Shown: in pieces, positions 54,967 to 63,461 of the stretch
Numbering within the stretch: the stretch's first letter is position 1
Layout: each line of letters begins with the position of its first letter
Assembly (NCBI GenBank): GCA_902812465.1
Contig: CADDZE010000004.1
Coordinates: forward strand, 1 to 64,000
Direction of reading: 5' to 3'
From: Acidobacteriota bacterium
GTDB lineage: Bacteria; Acidobacteriota; Terriglobia; UBA7540
Length of the DNA stretch: 64,000 nt
Notes under the pieces: model-generated
Database searches by the model: none
What the model was told of the DNA's origin: nothing
Seen by the model: the letters and a program-made list of their open reading frames with translations, nothing else
Program-made: the position numbers and the translations under genes

Positions 54967-55205
54967 ATGACTATGACCAAACCACTATCGAAAGCCAAGC
55001 TCGGGTTGATCCTGCTACTTGGGTAGTTCTCGGGAGCTTTGCCGGAGTCCGCAACGGCATTGCTGCCTGTGATATTCCCGGCATCGGTACTGTGACAAGC
55101 TGTGACGACGGTGCATTCTGTCCCCCTAGGAACCCCGCCGGAACCTGCTCCCGCTTCGTCTGTTCGGGGTCTGGCTTTTGCGGTCCGAACTGTGGAGAGT
55201 TGTGA
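54967..55205 (+). pseudogene. Small Cys-rich secreted peptide with one frameshift
   Basis: From ATG 54967 the frame reads MTMTKPLSKAKLGLILLLG and stops at TAG in CTTGGGTAG. Adding one G to that GGG run continues directly as VVLGSFAGVRNGIAACDIPG, then TVTSCDDGAFCPPRNPAGTC and SRFVCSGSGFCGPNCGEL with a stop at 55203-55205. The joined product has a basic start, a hydrophobic signal-like helix and a tail of about 50 residues with seven Cys, fitting a small exported disulfide-rich or metal-binding peptide. No family was recognised. Either the gene is newly broken or the reading lacks a base; the coherent signal-plus-Cys layout argues it is, or was, real. Confidence 0.6.
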
Positions 55206-55371
55206 TGCTGACGGTTGCTTCGAGGAACTGTGGACCAATTGCTCAGGGCAGTGCACGCTTTGAGATTCCCTCACGAAACGTCGGGCTCCAGTCTGATTTC
55301 ACGTTCGTGCCTCGTGGTAAGTGTGCGCGGCTGAGCATCGCGAGGTGTTTATAAAAGTAACTGATCGACTC

Positions 55372-56286
55372 ATGCGGGTCCTTCAGTGGAAGCAAAAGGG
55401 GGCTCTGCTCCTGGCTGCACTAGGTGCGGCGCTTCTCTGTTTCTATGTCTCACGATCCTTGACGATCGTGCGAATGGCCCGAGCGCAAGCCTTTGTCACG
55501 CCCTATACGTTGGAAATCGACACGTTCAACTTCGAGACCAATCCCGCCGGGGAGCTTATCAGTAAGAAGATCGAGGCGCGGCGGGGAGATGGCACCTGGG
55601 CTGGCGAAACGACGTCCCTAGGAAAGCTAGGTTTAGAGGCAGGCGAAACGGTGCGCCGGATTGTCTTTACCGATGGGCGAAGCTTGCTCCTGGCAGATTC
55701 CATTGCGGCTAAGACTACATACCCAAGAATGCCTGCGGAACGCGTCGCCGCCATGAAAAAGGCTTTAGTTGAGCCGCGAGCGGACTGTACTTCGCCCGGT
55801 TTCGTTGCCATTGGCTCTGCGGTCGTCGCCGGGCAGCAGGCGACAGTCGTGGTTCATAACGAGCCGTCCAAAGGTTCGGGAGGTGCGACTCAAAGGTTGA
55901 CGGAGTGGCGGATTCGAGCTCTTAGCTGCCAGCGCATACAGTTTCGCCTGGAAGAAGCCCAGGCCGATGGCTCGTGGAAGTTGGTGGCCGAGGGCCGGCC
56001 GGTGAGCTTGACCCTGGGAGAACCTGATCCCCGGTTGTTCGAGGAGCGCGCCGGCTATGTGGAGCTAAAACCCTCTGAGCGGGTTCGACGCCAGCTCACC
56101 AGGCTGGGTCATCCGGAGGCAATGGCTGACTGGGCCAAATGGGCGGAGCGCCAAGACAAGCTGTCACACGGCAGCGGGTGCCACCTCGGGCGCTTCGGAC
56201 AACCATTGATGCGACCGGCACCATCACGCTCCCTCCCTTCACCCTGGAACCCTACTCCACCGAGGACATCACGCTCGATGCCGTAA
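55372..56286 (+). CDS. Secreted or membrane-anchored protein of unknown function
   Basis: 304 residues from ATG 55372; a GTG at 55321 or 55345 is possible. One hydrophobic helix near residues 8-26 (GALLLAALGAALLCFYVSRS) serves as signal or anchor. The mature part is beta-rich: VTPYTLEIDTFNFETNPAGE, GDGTWAGETTSLGKLGLEAG, TVRRIVFTDGRSLLLADSIA, and QFRLEEAQADGSWKLVAEGR. I do not recognise the family. The last 45 residues (from DKLSHGSGCHLG) look out of frame: a coherent track continues in another frame (see 56199-56400), so the C-terminus may be disrupted. Lies 166 bases after the Cys-rich peptide gene on the same strand. Confidence 0.6.
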   Translation: MRVLQWKQKGALLLAALGAALLCFYVSRSLTIVRMARAQAFVTPYTLEIDTFNFETNPAGELISKKIEARRGDGTWAGETTSLGKLGLEAGETVRRIVFTDGRSLLLADSIAAKTTYPRMPAERVAAMKKALVEPRADCTSPGFVAIGSAVVAGQQATVVVHNEPSKGSGGATQRLTEWRIRALSCQRIQFRLEEAQADGSWKLVAEGRPVSLTLGEPDPRLFEERAGYVELKPSERVRRQLTRLGHPEAMADWAKWAERQDKLSHGSGCHLGRFGQPLMRPAPSRSLPSPWNPTPPRTSRSMP

Positions 56287-56400
56287 TGGCACAGTTGCCC
56301 GGCCCTGTCCCCTACGGTTCCGTGCGCATCCAATACTGTGGTCCCCTGGCTTCCTTGGTGGCCGAACTGGCCAGCGTGGAGGAGCACCAGCACGTCCGGA
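56199..56400 (+). pseudogene. C-terminal remnant of a large secreted protein
   Basis: In the frame of the following gene but upstream of its likely start, the sequence TTIDATGTITLPPFTLEPYS, DITLDAVMAQLPGPVPYGSV and RIQYCGPLASLVAELASVEE resembles the beta-sandwich modules ('...LPP-TL-PY---DI-L-A...') of large Acidobacteriota surface proteins. It has no start of its own. It could be the true C-terminus of the preceding gene after a frameshift, or a leftover of a lost gene fused to the next. Confidence 0.4.
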
Positions 56401-56441
56401 GGTCTTTCAAGGGTTTATCACGAGGTGAGGCTCGGCGTTCC

Positions 56442-57506
56442 ATGCAAGTAGTCGGACATGGCCGCGAAGCCGAGGCCAGAGGAAACCTGGTTCCGAGGCT
56501 TTGGTCTGCGGTGGTTCTGGTTGGGGTTATCTTTCCGCGCGTCGACGCCCAGTTTGCGCCCGACACCGTTACTCTCATCTCCAACAAAGGAGCCGTACTC
56601 GCAAATACCCGGAGGGTTGGACCTGCCAGAATCATGGAGGACTTTGGTGGTGTCTTGGGTTCGGTACAGATTCAGAATATTTCACCCAACGCTGTGGAGG
56701 ACAGCCGCTTTTACGCCGAATACTTCGATGCCGCTGGGCGGCTATGCTTTACCCTCACGTTTGCTCAAGGACAGAATTTCGAACGCCGCACGTCGCCTTT
56801 TCTGCCCGGCGAGGTGCGAACGCTGTATAGTTTAACTTACGCTTTGGGGCGGGCGGTCAGGCCGCGCGAGGTTGTCTTGCAGGTGATGCATCAGCGGAAT
56901 GAACAGAGCCCAGCCGGCGAAACCGAGGGTTCGACGGAGGTCCTTTCACCGGCGCTGCTGCTGGGGGAATCGACTTGGAATCCCCCGTGGGGCAAGCTAC
57001 GACTGCCTGTCCCACCCAAGGGTTTCCGGGAGCCGTTCGTCGATTTGGTCTTGGCACGAGTGATCGTCGGCGCGAGGGGTGAAATCGAGGATGCGGCTGT
57101 TATACAAGCCCAAACTCCTGATTTGGCCGATTGGTTCTCCAATTTCATCGAGCACCAGCCATTTCAACCCGCTACGGCCGATGGCGTAGCTCCGGAAAGC
57201 ACCGTACTTTTGTTGATCAGGGCAATAGTCTCGCGGCACTGCGTTCATCAAACCAAGGCTCCTGCCTGGGACGTGGACTGGGTTCGGGAGTATGCGAAGA
57301 GTCTTCCAATGACGACGGTGCCGCCGGTGATTACCGTCTATCTGGTGCCGGAGGCTGAGTCTTGTTGGGATACGGGTTTTCCACCCGACTTTAGTGTGGT
57401 TGCGATCGGCAGCGGCTGGAGCAGCGGCTGGAGTATTTCAGTATCGGACGGCAACCAGACGGCGAAACCCGGACGAGGCCCTGAGGTTCCGCTCTGCGCA
57501 AGGTAG
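56442..57506 (+). CDS. Secreted protein of unknown function with weak TonB_C-like segment
   Basis: 354 residues from ATG 56442; the frame is open to 56139. A signal-like helix follows the start (LVPRLWSAVVLVGVIFPRVD). The next part is beta-rich: VQIQNISPNAVEDSRFYAEY, AAGRLCFTLTFAQGQNFERR, REVVLQVMHQRNEQSPAGET. Residues about 190-260 (DLVLARVIVGARGEIEDAAV, QPFQPATADGVAPESTVLLL) resemble a TonB C-terminal beta-alpha-beta fold, where 'W-F-PA--DG-P' is usual. That match is weak. It is on the same strand as the two genes before it, forming a small secreted-protein group. Function not assigned. Confidence 0.6.
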   Translation: MQVVGHGREAEARGNLVPRLWSAVVLVGVIFPRVDAQFAPDTVTLISNKGAVLANTRRVGPARIMEDFGGVLGSVQIQNISPNAVEDSRFYAEYFDAAGRLCFTLTFAQGQNFERRTSPFLPGEVRTLYSLTYALGRAVRPREVVLQVMHQRNEQSPAGETEGSTEVLSPALLLGESTWNPPWGKLRLPVPPKGFREPFVDLVLARVIVGARGEIEDAAVIQAQTPDLADWFSNFIEHQPFQPATADGVAPESTVLLLIRAIVSRHCVHQTKAPAWDVDWVREYAKSLPMTTVPPVITVYLVPEAESCWDTGFPPDFSVVAIGSGWSSGWSISVSDGNQTAKPGRGPEVPLCAR

Positions 57507-57861
57507 TAGTTCCCCCTGGAAGCGACAGTTGCCCCTGATCGCACCGGCTGGCGGGGTGGCCTCGACCGCGGTGTGGAGTGGGGAACTGCTCTTCCGTCTC
57601 CGCCTGCTTGCTTTTATCTCGCAACAGTAGCTCGCCGCCGGGCGAAGTCAGCGGCGAATCCGTGGCACCTCGATGGGCAGAGCGATTCGGTGCTGTTTTT
57701 GACGGTCGTGAACAGGCTCGCCCCCTTTGGTTCATAGGGCCAAGAATACTCGAGGTTCCGTCCAGGGTTACCCTCCTTGCTCGAAGAGACCAACACGCTG
57801 CTTTGGAGGCGGTGCTTTACACGAGCCAGGGACATCTGGCCGGAAACCATAGGCTGTTCCG
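57507..57861. other. 355-base gap upstream of truA, no recognisable gene
   Basis: Short open frames on both strands switch without a family match. Phrases such as SVLFLTVVNRLAPFG appear in one frame but have no continuation. Probably degraded sequence plus the truA promoter. Confidence 0.45.
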
Positions 57862-58686
57862 ATGCGTAATCTTCGGCTACTGATTGCCTACGACGGAACT
57901 GACTTTGGAGGTTGGCAGCGGCAGCCGGGCGTGCCGACGATTCAAGGCTGTCTCGAGGATGCCATCGCCCGGGTCATGGGTGAACGCGTGCGGCTGCAGG
58001 GATCGGGCCGAACGGACGCTGGTGTCCACGCCTGGGGCCAAGTAGCGAACTTTCACACCATCAGCCCAATTCCACCCGAGAACTTGGCCAGAGCGCTGAA
58101 TGAAGCGTTACCGCCGGCTATCCGAATCCGGCGGGTGGACGAGGTGCGAGCGGAATTTCACTCCCGCTACCATGCGCGATCCAAGACCTATCGCTACCGC
58201 ATCCTGCTGAAGCCCCTCTGCGACCCCTTTGTCACGCGGTTCGTGTGGCACCAACCCTATCGGCTGGACCTGAAGCGCATGGCGAAGGCAGCCAGCTACC
58301 TGCTGGGTGCGCACGATTTCACCTCCTTTTGCGCGGCCGCGAACGCCAGGGCCCCTCAGCCAGAATCCAAAGAGCTTGACGTTCCGGCTGCGGGCAGGGG
58401 CTCGTCGGACGGGCGGCCAAAGTCCGAGGGCAGGGTACGCACCATCTTTGCCTCGCGACTGCTATGGCGGCCGCGCACCTCCATGCTGATCTACGAAGTG
58501 AAAGGAAGCGGATTTCTCCGCTACATGGTGCGCAACATTGTCGGAACGCTCGTCGAGGTCGGGCGTGGCCGGCTAGAGCCAGAGGCCGTCGCACGCCTGC
58601 TCGAGGCACGCGACCGTTCGCGGGCGGGGCCCACGGCACCCGCCCAAGGACTCTTTCTGATGAACGTGGATTACGGCGGGAACTGA
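57862..58686 (+). CDS. truA: tRNA pseudouridine(38-40) synthase
   Basis: 274 residues. Converts U38-U40 of the tRNA anticodon arm to pseudouridine. MRNLRLLIAYDGTDFGGWQR at the start, catalytic Asp in QGSGRTDAGVHAWGQVANFH (near residue 52), YHARSKTYRYRILLKPLCDP, LLGAHDFTSFCAAANARAPQ, and the C-terminal GSGFLRYMVRNIVGTLVEVG. An insertion of about 25 residues (PQPESKELDVPAAGRGSSDG) sits between the two halves of the second domain and is longer than in E. coli TruA. Stands alone; two overlapping hairpins lie downstream. Confidence 0.96.
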   Translation: MRNLRLLIAYDGTDFGGWQRQPGVPTIQGCLEDAIARVMGERVRLQGSGRTDAGVHAWGQVANFHTISPIPPENLARALNEALPPAIRIRRVDEVRAEFHSRYHARSKTYRYRILLKPLCDPFVTRFVWHQPYRLDLKRMAKAASYLLGAHDFTSFCAAANARAPQPESKELDVPAAGRGSSDGRPKSEGRVRTIFASRLLWRPRTSMLIYEVKGSGFLRYMVRNIVGTLVEVGRGRLEPEAVARLLEARDRSRAGPTAPAQGLFLMNVDYGGN

Positions 58687-58818
58687 AGGGAACAGCTGGG
58701 TGCCGCGGAATGACCTCCCAACCTTCCCTCTAGCGTTAGACTCATTCTTGTCTTTGCTCCTCTGAATCGCACGCCGAGCGTTTCAGGAGACCTCCAGTGG
58801 ATATCAGCCCAACCTTAA

Positions 58819-58847
58819 GGGCTCCGGCATGGGGCGGAGCCCATGCC
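58819..58847 (+). terminator. Two mutually exclusive 8-bp hairpins downstream of truA
   Basis: GGGCTCCG (58819-58826) pairs with CGGAGCCC (58835-58842), loop 8. The overlapping GGCATGGG (58826-58833) pairs with CCCATGCC (58840-58847), loop 6. Both stems are perfect but share bases, so only one can form. They lie 133 bases beyond the truA stop. No T-run follows, so a terminator role is uncertain and a mobile palindromic repeat is possible. The rest of the 309-base gap is AT-rich and probably holds the promoter of the next gene. Confidence 0.45.
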
Positions 58848-58995
58848 AACCTACCGTGTGAACTTAGAGGATTGATTTGGCTAATGTCGTATTTTTACGT
58901 GTTGATTTTACGTTCTAATTCGTCTATATTTCTACATCACGTTCGCCGGGAAGCGTCGGCGTACTACTATAAATGAGGCCACTCCATTCAACCTT

Positions 58996-59898
58996 ATGAG
59001 ATCGTTATTGGGGCAGCGTACTTGGTTCGCCGCGCTCATCCTCTTCGTGGTCGGCACCTACGCCAAGGGCCAATCGCCTCCTGAGGGCTCCAGTACGATG
59101 GCCGAAATCTCTCCCACCGTCAGGGCCGCGCCCGGCCCGGCGCCTCAGGAGGCCAGTGCCTGGCTTTCGATGGTGTCCCAGACGCAAGCCGAGCAGCCGC
59201 ATTGGATTACACCGCTGGTAACCGTGACCCCTCGCTTGGAGCAGGAAATCCGGTTCGACATTAATGTGCAGGAGAAATACGGTCAGGCGACGGCGCTCTT
59301 CGGAAACGGCAAGGGCCTGGAACTGATCCCTCTCCGGAGGGTAGAAGTCATCATCGGGATTCCGTCTTACAACTCGCAGCGATGGCCGGAAGGCCGATCG
59401 GCGTTTGGCGACGAGGCGTTGCTGGTCAAGTATCGCCTGCTATCGTCCAACGAAGAAGGAGCTAATCAGATCTTGACCTTCTTCTTCGGAGCTTCCCTAC
59501 CCACCGGCTCGCCGCCATTCAGCCAGGGGCATGCCATCCTCACGCCCACGATCGCCTATGGGAAGGGTTACAAGACCTTTGACGTCCAGAGTACGCTGGG
59601 CATGGGATTTCCGACGGGCGGCACGGCTCGGCTCGGCCGGCCGCTGGCCTGGAACACAGCCTTTCAGGAACATGCCGCGCGGTTCGTATGGCCGGAACTG
59701 GAGTTCAACTTTACTTCGTGGGATGGTGGTGTAAATGGGGGCAAGAAGCAACTCTTCGTTACGCCGGGTTTGCTGGTGGGCCGTATTCCCATTCATAATC
59801 GCGTCGGACTAACGATGGGCGTCGGCGTCCAGGTGGCTGCTACCAAGTTCCGCGCTTACAACCACGCCGTGATCTTCTCTTTCCGCTTGCCTTTCTAG
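58996..59898 (+). CDS. Outer-membrane beta-barrel protein (MetA-pathway/transporter-like)
   Basis: 300 residues. Signal peptide (FAALILFVVGTYAKGQ), then a low-complexity linker (about 30-65), then amphipathic strands: TPLVTVTPRLEQEIRFDINV, LIPLRRVEVIIGIPSYNSQ, ILTFFFGASLPTGSPPF, AILTPTIAYGKGYKTFDVQS, and a closing aromatic residue (IFSFRLPF), all as expected for an outer-membrane barrel. The pattern resembles the putative 'MetA-pathway of phenol degradation' transporter family, known only by name; substrate is unknown. AT-rich DNA upstream probably carries its promoter. Convergent with the sulfatase-like gene, 35 bases apart. Confidence 0.8.
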   Translation: MRSLLGQRTWFAALILFVVGTYAKGQSPPEGSSTMAEISPTVRAAPGPAPQEASAWLSMVSQTQAEQPHWITPLVTVTPRLEQEIRFDINVQEKYGQATALFGNGKGLELIPLRRVEVIIGIPSYNSQRWPEGRSAFGDEALLVKYRLLSSNEEGANQILTFFFGASLPTGSPPFSQGHAILTPTIAYGKGYKTFDVQSTLGMGFPTGGTARLGRPLAWNTAFQEHAARFVWPELEFNFTSWDGGVNGGKKQLFVTPGLLVGRIPIHNRVGLTMGVGVQVAATKFRAYNHAVIFSFRLPF

Positions 59899-59933
59899 GG
59901 CCGAATCGGCCAGAGCTTGGCGCAAACCATCTG

Positions 59934-62048
59934 TCACTCGAAGCTCTTCCGATACCGGGAACACTGGGCTGGCGATTGCTGGCAGAAGGCCTGGAACTCG
60001 CGCCGCGCGTTATCAGGCTCATGGAGGTTGAGATAGGCAAAGGCCAGGCTCAGGCGTGCCGCTGCGAGCTTCGGCTCCAGTTTCAGGGCCTTTTGATAGC
60101 ATTGCACGGCTTCCTGGAACCGGCCGAGATTGGCTAGGGCGGTTCCAAGATAGTGCTCAAGGCGGGCGTCCTCTTGCCCAAGCTGAGAGGCGCGGAGCAG
60201 CGGCCCGAGGGCCTCCTGAAAGCGAGCGAGGTCGACCAAGGCGATGCCCAATTCCTCCTGAAAGGATGGGATGTAAGGCATGGCCTCTGCCGCCTGGAGC
60301 AGATAGCGGTAGGCCTGCTCGTGGTTCCCTTCTCGTTGAGCCACACGACCCAGAGCGTAGAGGGCAAAGATGTCGCGCGGGAATTCGCGGACCACCAGCT
60401 CCAGCAGGGGGCGGGCTTTCTCCGGCTCACCTTCGGCCAGATAGGCACGCGCCAGCCCCATGAGGGCGCGCTCAAAGTGAGGATTGAGCCTGAGGCAAGC
60501 CCGATAGCTCTGCTCGGCTTCATACCAGCGGTGGAGCTGGGAAAAATTCTCCGCTTGAAGGAAGGGAATCACGAAGAGGTGCGGCTCCCGGGAAACCAAG
60601 GTCGCGAGAAGGCGGTTCGATTCCTCGGGACGGCGCGCCTCGTTCAACGCCTGTGCGCGCACCACCTGTTGGAAGACCTGAAGCTTATCCTTGGGATCGG
60701 CGAGAGGCTCTCCGGAAGCGATCGCCGCGGGAGCGGAATAGGCCACGTAGCCCAGCGACCTGAGTTTATCCACCGTTTCCGCGGGCAGCGGTGTCCGTAT
60801 CGCGCGGGGAGCGGCTGCGTATACCTTCTCCAGGCGCTCGAGCTGGCTTCGCAGCCCGGCAGCGACGGAGGGAAGCTCATCGCAAAGGTTGTGAGTCTCC
60901 TGAGGATCACCGCGAAGGTCGTAGAGCTCGGGCCGCGGCGCCTGAATATACTTGAACCGATCGGTGGAGATGCCTCGCAGCTCGCTCCAGCCGAACGAAT
61001 CGTGCGGGTAAAACGTCTCGGAATAGACGGGCCGCGGCGGCGGTTCGGCCTTCCCAAGCAGCTCCGGCGCGAGGCTGATGCCTTGGAACTGCCGACTGAG
61101 CGGATCTACCAGATGCAGCAACGCGAGCAGCGTGGGGGCCACGTCAATCAGCCCCACTGGGCGGCGGATCACACGCGGGGCGGCAACCAGCCCCGAAGGG
61201 AGCTTGAAAATCAGCGGAACATGCAGCGTCGAGTCGTAGATGAAGAAGCCATGCTCGTCCTCGCCGTGCTCGCCCAGCGACTCTCCGTGGTCGCTGAGCA
61301 AGACAATCAAGCTTCGATTGTAGAGGCCGCGCTGACGAAGATCCTGGAAGAGGCGCGCAAGCTGGTGGTCCACATATGCAATCTCACCATCGTAAAGGCG
61401 GCCAGCATAGCGCGAACGGAAGGGCTCAGGCGGATCATAGGGATAGTGAGGGTCGTACAGGTGCAGCCAGACGAAGAACGGGCGCTCGCCTCCGGCACCG
61501 CCCGTTGCCGGCCGAGAATGCAGCCATGTCAGCAAACGGCGGACGGTCTCCTCGGCGCGCCGCTCGATCGCCTGCGGATTGCCAGTATTCGCCTGCTTGG
61601 CGTTAAAATAGTCGTCGTAAAGCTGGAAGCCACGGCTGAATCCCCAGCTCGATTCCAACGCGGCGGAGCTCACAAACGCCGCCGTATCGTAGCCGTGACG
61701 CTGAAAAGCCTCGGCGATCACCCCTACACCCTGGGGCAGGGCCCCGCTGGTAAACTCACGAACCCCGGTGTACATAGGATATGTCCCGGTCAGAATCACG
61801 GCGTGCGACGGAGGAGTGAGGGGTACGTGGGAGAGGGCGCGCTCGAAGCGCACACCCTGTGCGGCTAATGCGTCCATTGCCGGGGTTCGAACTTGGCGCG
61901 CTCCGTAGCAACCGAGTCGGTCCGCGCGGAGGGTGTCGATGGTGATCAGGAGGACGGGAGTTTCGTTTTCCCGACCGCACGTGGGAGCAGGCGCGCCAAA
62001 GGCCGCGATGAAGGTGAGCACCAAGGCGAGTTGGGATAGCCTGCTCAT
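59934..62048 (-). CDS. Sulfatase-superfamily hydrolase fused to TPR repeats
   Basis: 704 residues. Signal peptide (LALVLTFIAAFGAPAPTCG). Alkaline phosphatase/sulfatase fold: LLITIDTLRADRLGCYGARQ (first metal Asp, near residues 32-51), VPLTPPSHAVILTGTYPMYT, YDPHYPYDPPEPFRSRY, and LSDHGESLGEHGEDEHGFFI (metal Asp/His). The nucleophile position reads L-T-P-P-S-H, with Thr in place of the Cys or Ser that becomes formylglycine in true sulfatases, so it is more likely a phosphotransferase or phosphodiesterase-like member. From about residue 470, TPR repeats follow (ALMGLARAYLAEGEPEKARP, YALGRVAQREGNHEQAYRYL, YLGTALANLGRFQEAVQCYQ). This fusion is common in Acidobacteriota; role unknown. Confidence 0.9.
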   Translation of the reverse strand: MSRLSQLALVLTFIAAFGAPAPTCGRENETPVLLITIDTLRADRLGCYGARQVRTPAMDALAAQGVRFERALSHVPLTPPSHAVILTGTYPMYTGVREFTSGALPQGVGVIAEAFQRHGYDTAAFVSSAALESSWGFSRGFQLYDDYFNAKQANTGNPQAIERRAEETVRRLLTWLHSRPATGGAGGERPFFVWLHLYDPHYPYDPPEPFRSRYAGRLYDGEIAYVDHQLARLFQDLRQRGLYNRSLIVLLSDHGESLGEHGEDEHGFFIYDSTLHVPLIFKLPSGLVAAPRVIRRPVGLIDVAPTLLALLHLVDPLSRQFQGISLAPELLGKAEPPPRPVYSETFYPHDSFGWSELRGISTDRFKYIQAPRPELYDLRGDPQETHNLCDELPSVAAGLRSQLERLEKVYAAAPRAIRTPLPAETVDKLRSLGYVAYSAPAAIASGEPLADPKDKLQVFQQVVRAQALNEARRPEESNRLLATLVSREPHLFVIPFLQAENFSQLHRWYEAEQSYRACLRLNPHFERALMGLARAYLAEGEPEKARPLLELVVREFPRDIFALYALGRVAQREGNHEQAYRYLLQAAEAMPYIPSFQEELGIALVDLARFQEALGPLLRASQLGQEDARLEHYLGTALANLGRFQEAVQCYQKALKLEPKLAAARLSLAFAYLNLHEPDNARREFQAFCQQSPAQCSRYRKSFE

Positions 62049-62143
62049 GGGGAAACGACTACCGCGTTCTCGATACCGATCAAGAGGCTACCGTCCGGAC
62101 CAAGGTGGCGTTTGGCACGTCCGGCGCACCTTTGCGAGTTGCC

Positions 62144-63382
62144 TCAGCCGCTGCCGTGGCTGCGAAGCAAGCGGTTACCGACAAGCGAGATCCTGGCCAC
62201 AGACACAAAATTCGCTACAGCGGTTGCTGCCCGCTCGATGGCGCCGCTGGTACCCAGCCGGGAGCGAAGGGAGCGCAGTTCGCAAACCATTTCTTGCCGG
62301 GCGCTGGGGCAATCGAGCAACCGCTCTATTTCCGCCGCTACGGCTGATGGTGTGAACCCTTCCTGGATTAATTCGGGAACTACCTTTTTTTCCGCCAGTA
62401 GGTTGACCATGCTGTAGAAGGGAACATCCACCATGAAGCGCGCCAGGAATGCCGTAACCGGGGCCACGCGGTAGACCACCACCATGGGGCATTCAACCAG
62501 TGCAGCCTCGAGCGTAGCCGTGCCGCTCGCCACCACAGCAACATCCGAGAACTCCAGACTCTCCAGCGTCGCGCCCGTCACTGCACGGACCGCCACGCGG
62601 CCATTCCGGGAGGCGAGGCGGGTCAATTCGGACTGGATGCGTGCCGCGTCCAAGGCCGGAGCAATGGCCAGTATGAATTGCACGGGTCGCCGGCTGGCCA
62701 GTCGCTCCGCCGACGCCAGCATCACAGGCAAGTTGTAGGCGACTTCGATAGCCCGACTTCCGGGCAGCAGAGCGACGGTAGGCACCTCGGCGCCGAGCTC
62801 GAAGCGTCGGAAGAACTCCTGGCGCGTGGCATAGGTTTGCCGACGACGCCTTTCGACCAGATCTATTAGCGGATGGCCCACGTACTCGACGCACACACCC
62901 GCCTGGCGGTAGAGAGCCTCCTCGAAGGCGAAGAGACAGAGCATCTTGTCGACGCGCTGCTTCACATGTCGCAGACGCCACTTCTTCCACGCCCATAGTT
63001 GCGGGCTGACAAAGTAGATGACCGCGACACCGCGTCGTTTCAGCCGTTTGGCTAGACGCAGGTTGAGAGAAGGCGAGTCAATCAGGATCGCTGCCTGTGG
63101 CCGGCGGCGGTCTGCCTCCTTCATCAGCGACCGGAGAGCGCGCCAGGCTCGTGGGAGCCCGGAAGCGACCTCGGTAATGCCCACCATGGCGAACTGATGA
63201 GCATCGACGATCGTCTCGACGCCAGCCGCGCGCATCTCGGTGCCACCGCAGCCGAAGAACGAGAAGCCAGGAAGGCGCGGAGCCAGTGCTGTGGCCAGCT
63301 CGCCACCGTAGACGTCCCCGGAGCGTTCGCCCGCCACCATCATCAAGCAGGGAGAGAGCCGGTCATCAAGAGAACGGGGCAT
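62144..63382 (-). CDS. lpxB: Lipid-A-disaccharide synthase
   Basis: 412 residues, starting ATG 63382 (M-x12-MMVAGERSGD, so a slightly later start is possible). GT19 glycosyltransferase that joins UDP-2,3-diacylglucosamine and lipid X in lipid A synthesis at the inner membrane. MMVAGERSGDVYGGELATAL at the N-terminus, GIDSPSLNLRL-type segment (AAILIDSPSLNLRLAKRLKR), FVSPQLWAWKKWRLRHVKQ, VEYVGHPLIDLVERRRRQ, ALLPGSRAIEVAYNLPVMLA, and VASGTATLEAALVECPMVVV. Its presence shows a diderm cell with lipid A. Shares strand with the ABC exporter gene to the right, whose family (MsbA) flips lipid A. Confidence 0.96.
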   Translation of the reverse strand: MPRSLDDRLSPCLMMVAGERSGDVYGGELATALAPRLPGFSFFGCGGTEMRAAGVETIVDAHQFAMVGITEVASGLPRAWRALRSLMKEADRRRPQAAILIDSPSLNLRLAKRLKRRGVAVIYFVSPQLWAWKKWRLRHVKQRVDKMLCLFAFEEALYRQAGVCVEYVGHPLIDLVERRRRQTYATRQEFFRRFELGAEVPTVALLPGSRAIEVAYNLPVMLASAERLASRRPVQFILAIAPALDAARIQSELTRLASRNGRVAVRAVTGATLESLEFSDVAVVASGTATLEAALVECPMVVVYRVAPVTAFLARFMVDVPFYSMVNLLAEKKVVPELIQEGFTPSAVAAEIERLLDCPSARQEMVCELRSLRSRLGTSGAIERAATAVANFVSVARISLVGNRLLRSHGSG

Positions 63383-63461
63383 TGAATCTCACGCGCCTGC
63401 CCGGGAGTTGCGAAGCGGCCCGTCGTTGCCCATCTTCCCTCACCGGGAGCCGGTGGCAGCG

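Noticed and set aside
61860-61900. GGTTCGAAC sequence resembling a tRNA T-loop
   Set aside because: It lies inside the intact sulfatase-like gene and no acceptor or anticodon stems surround it.
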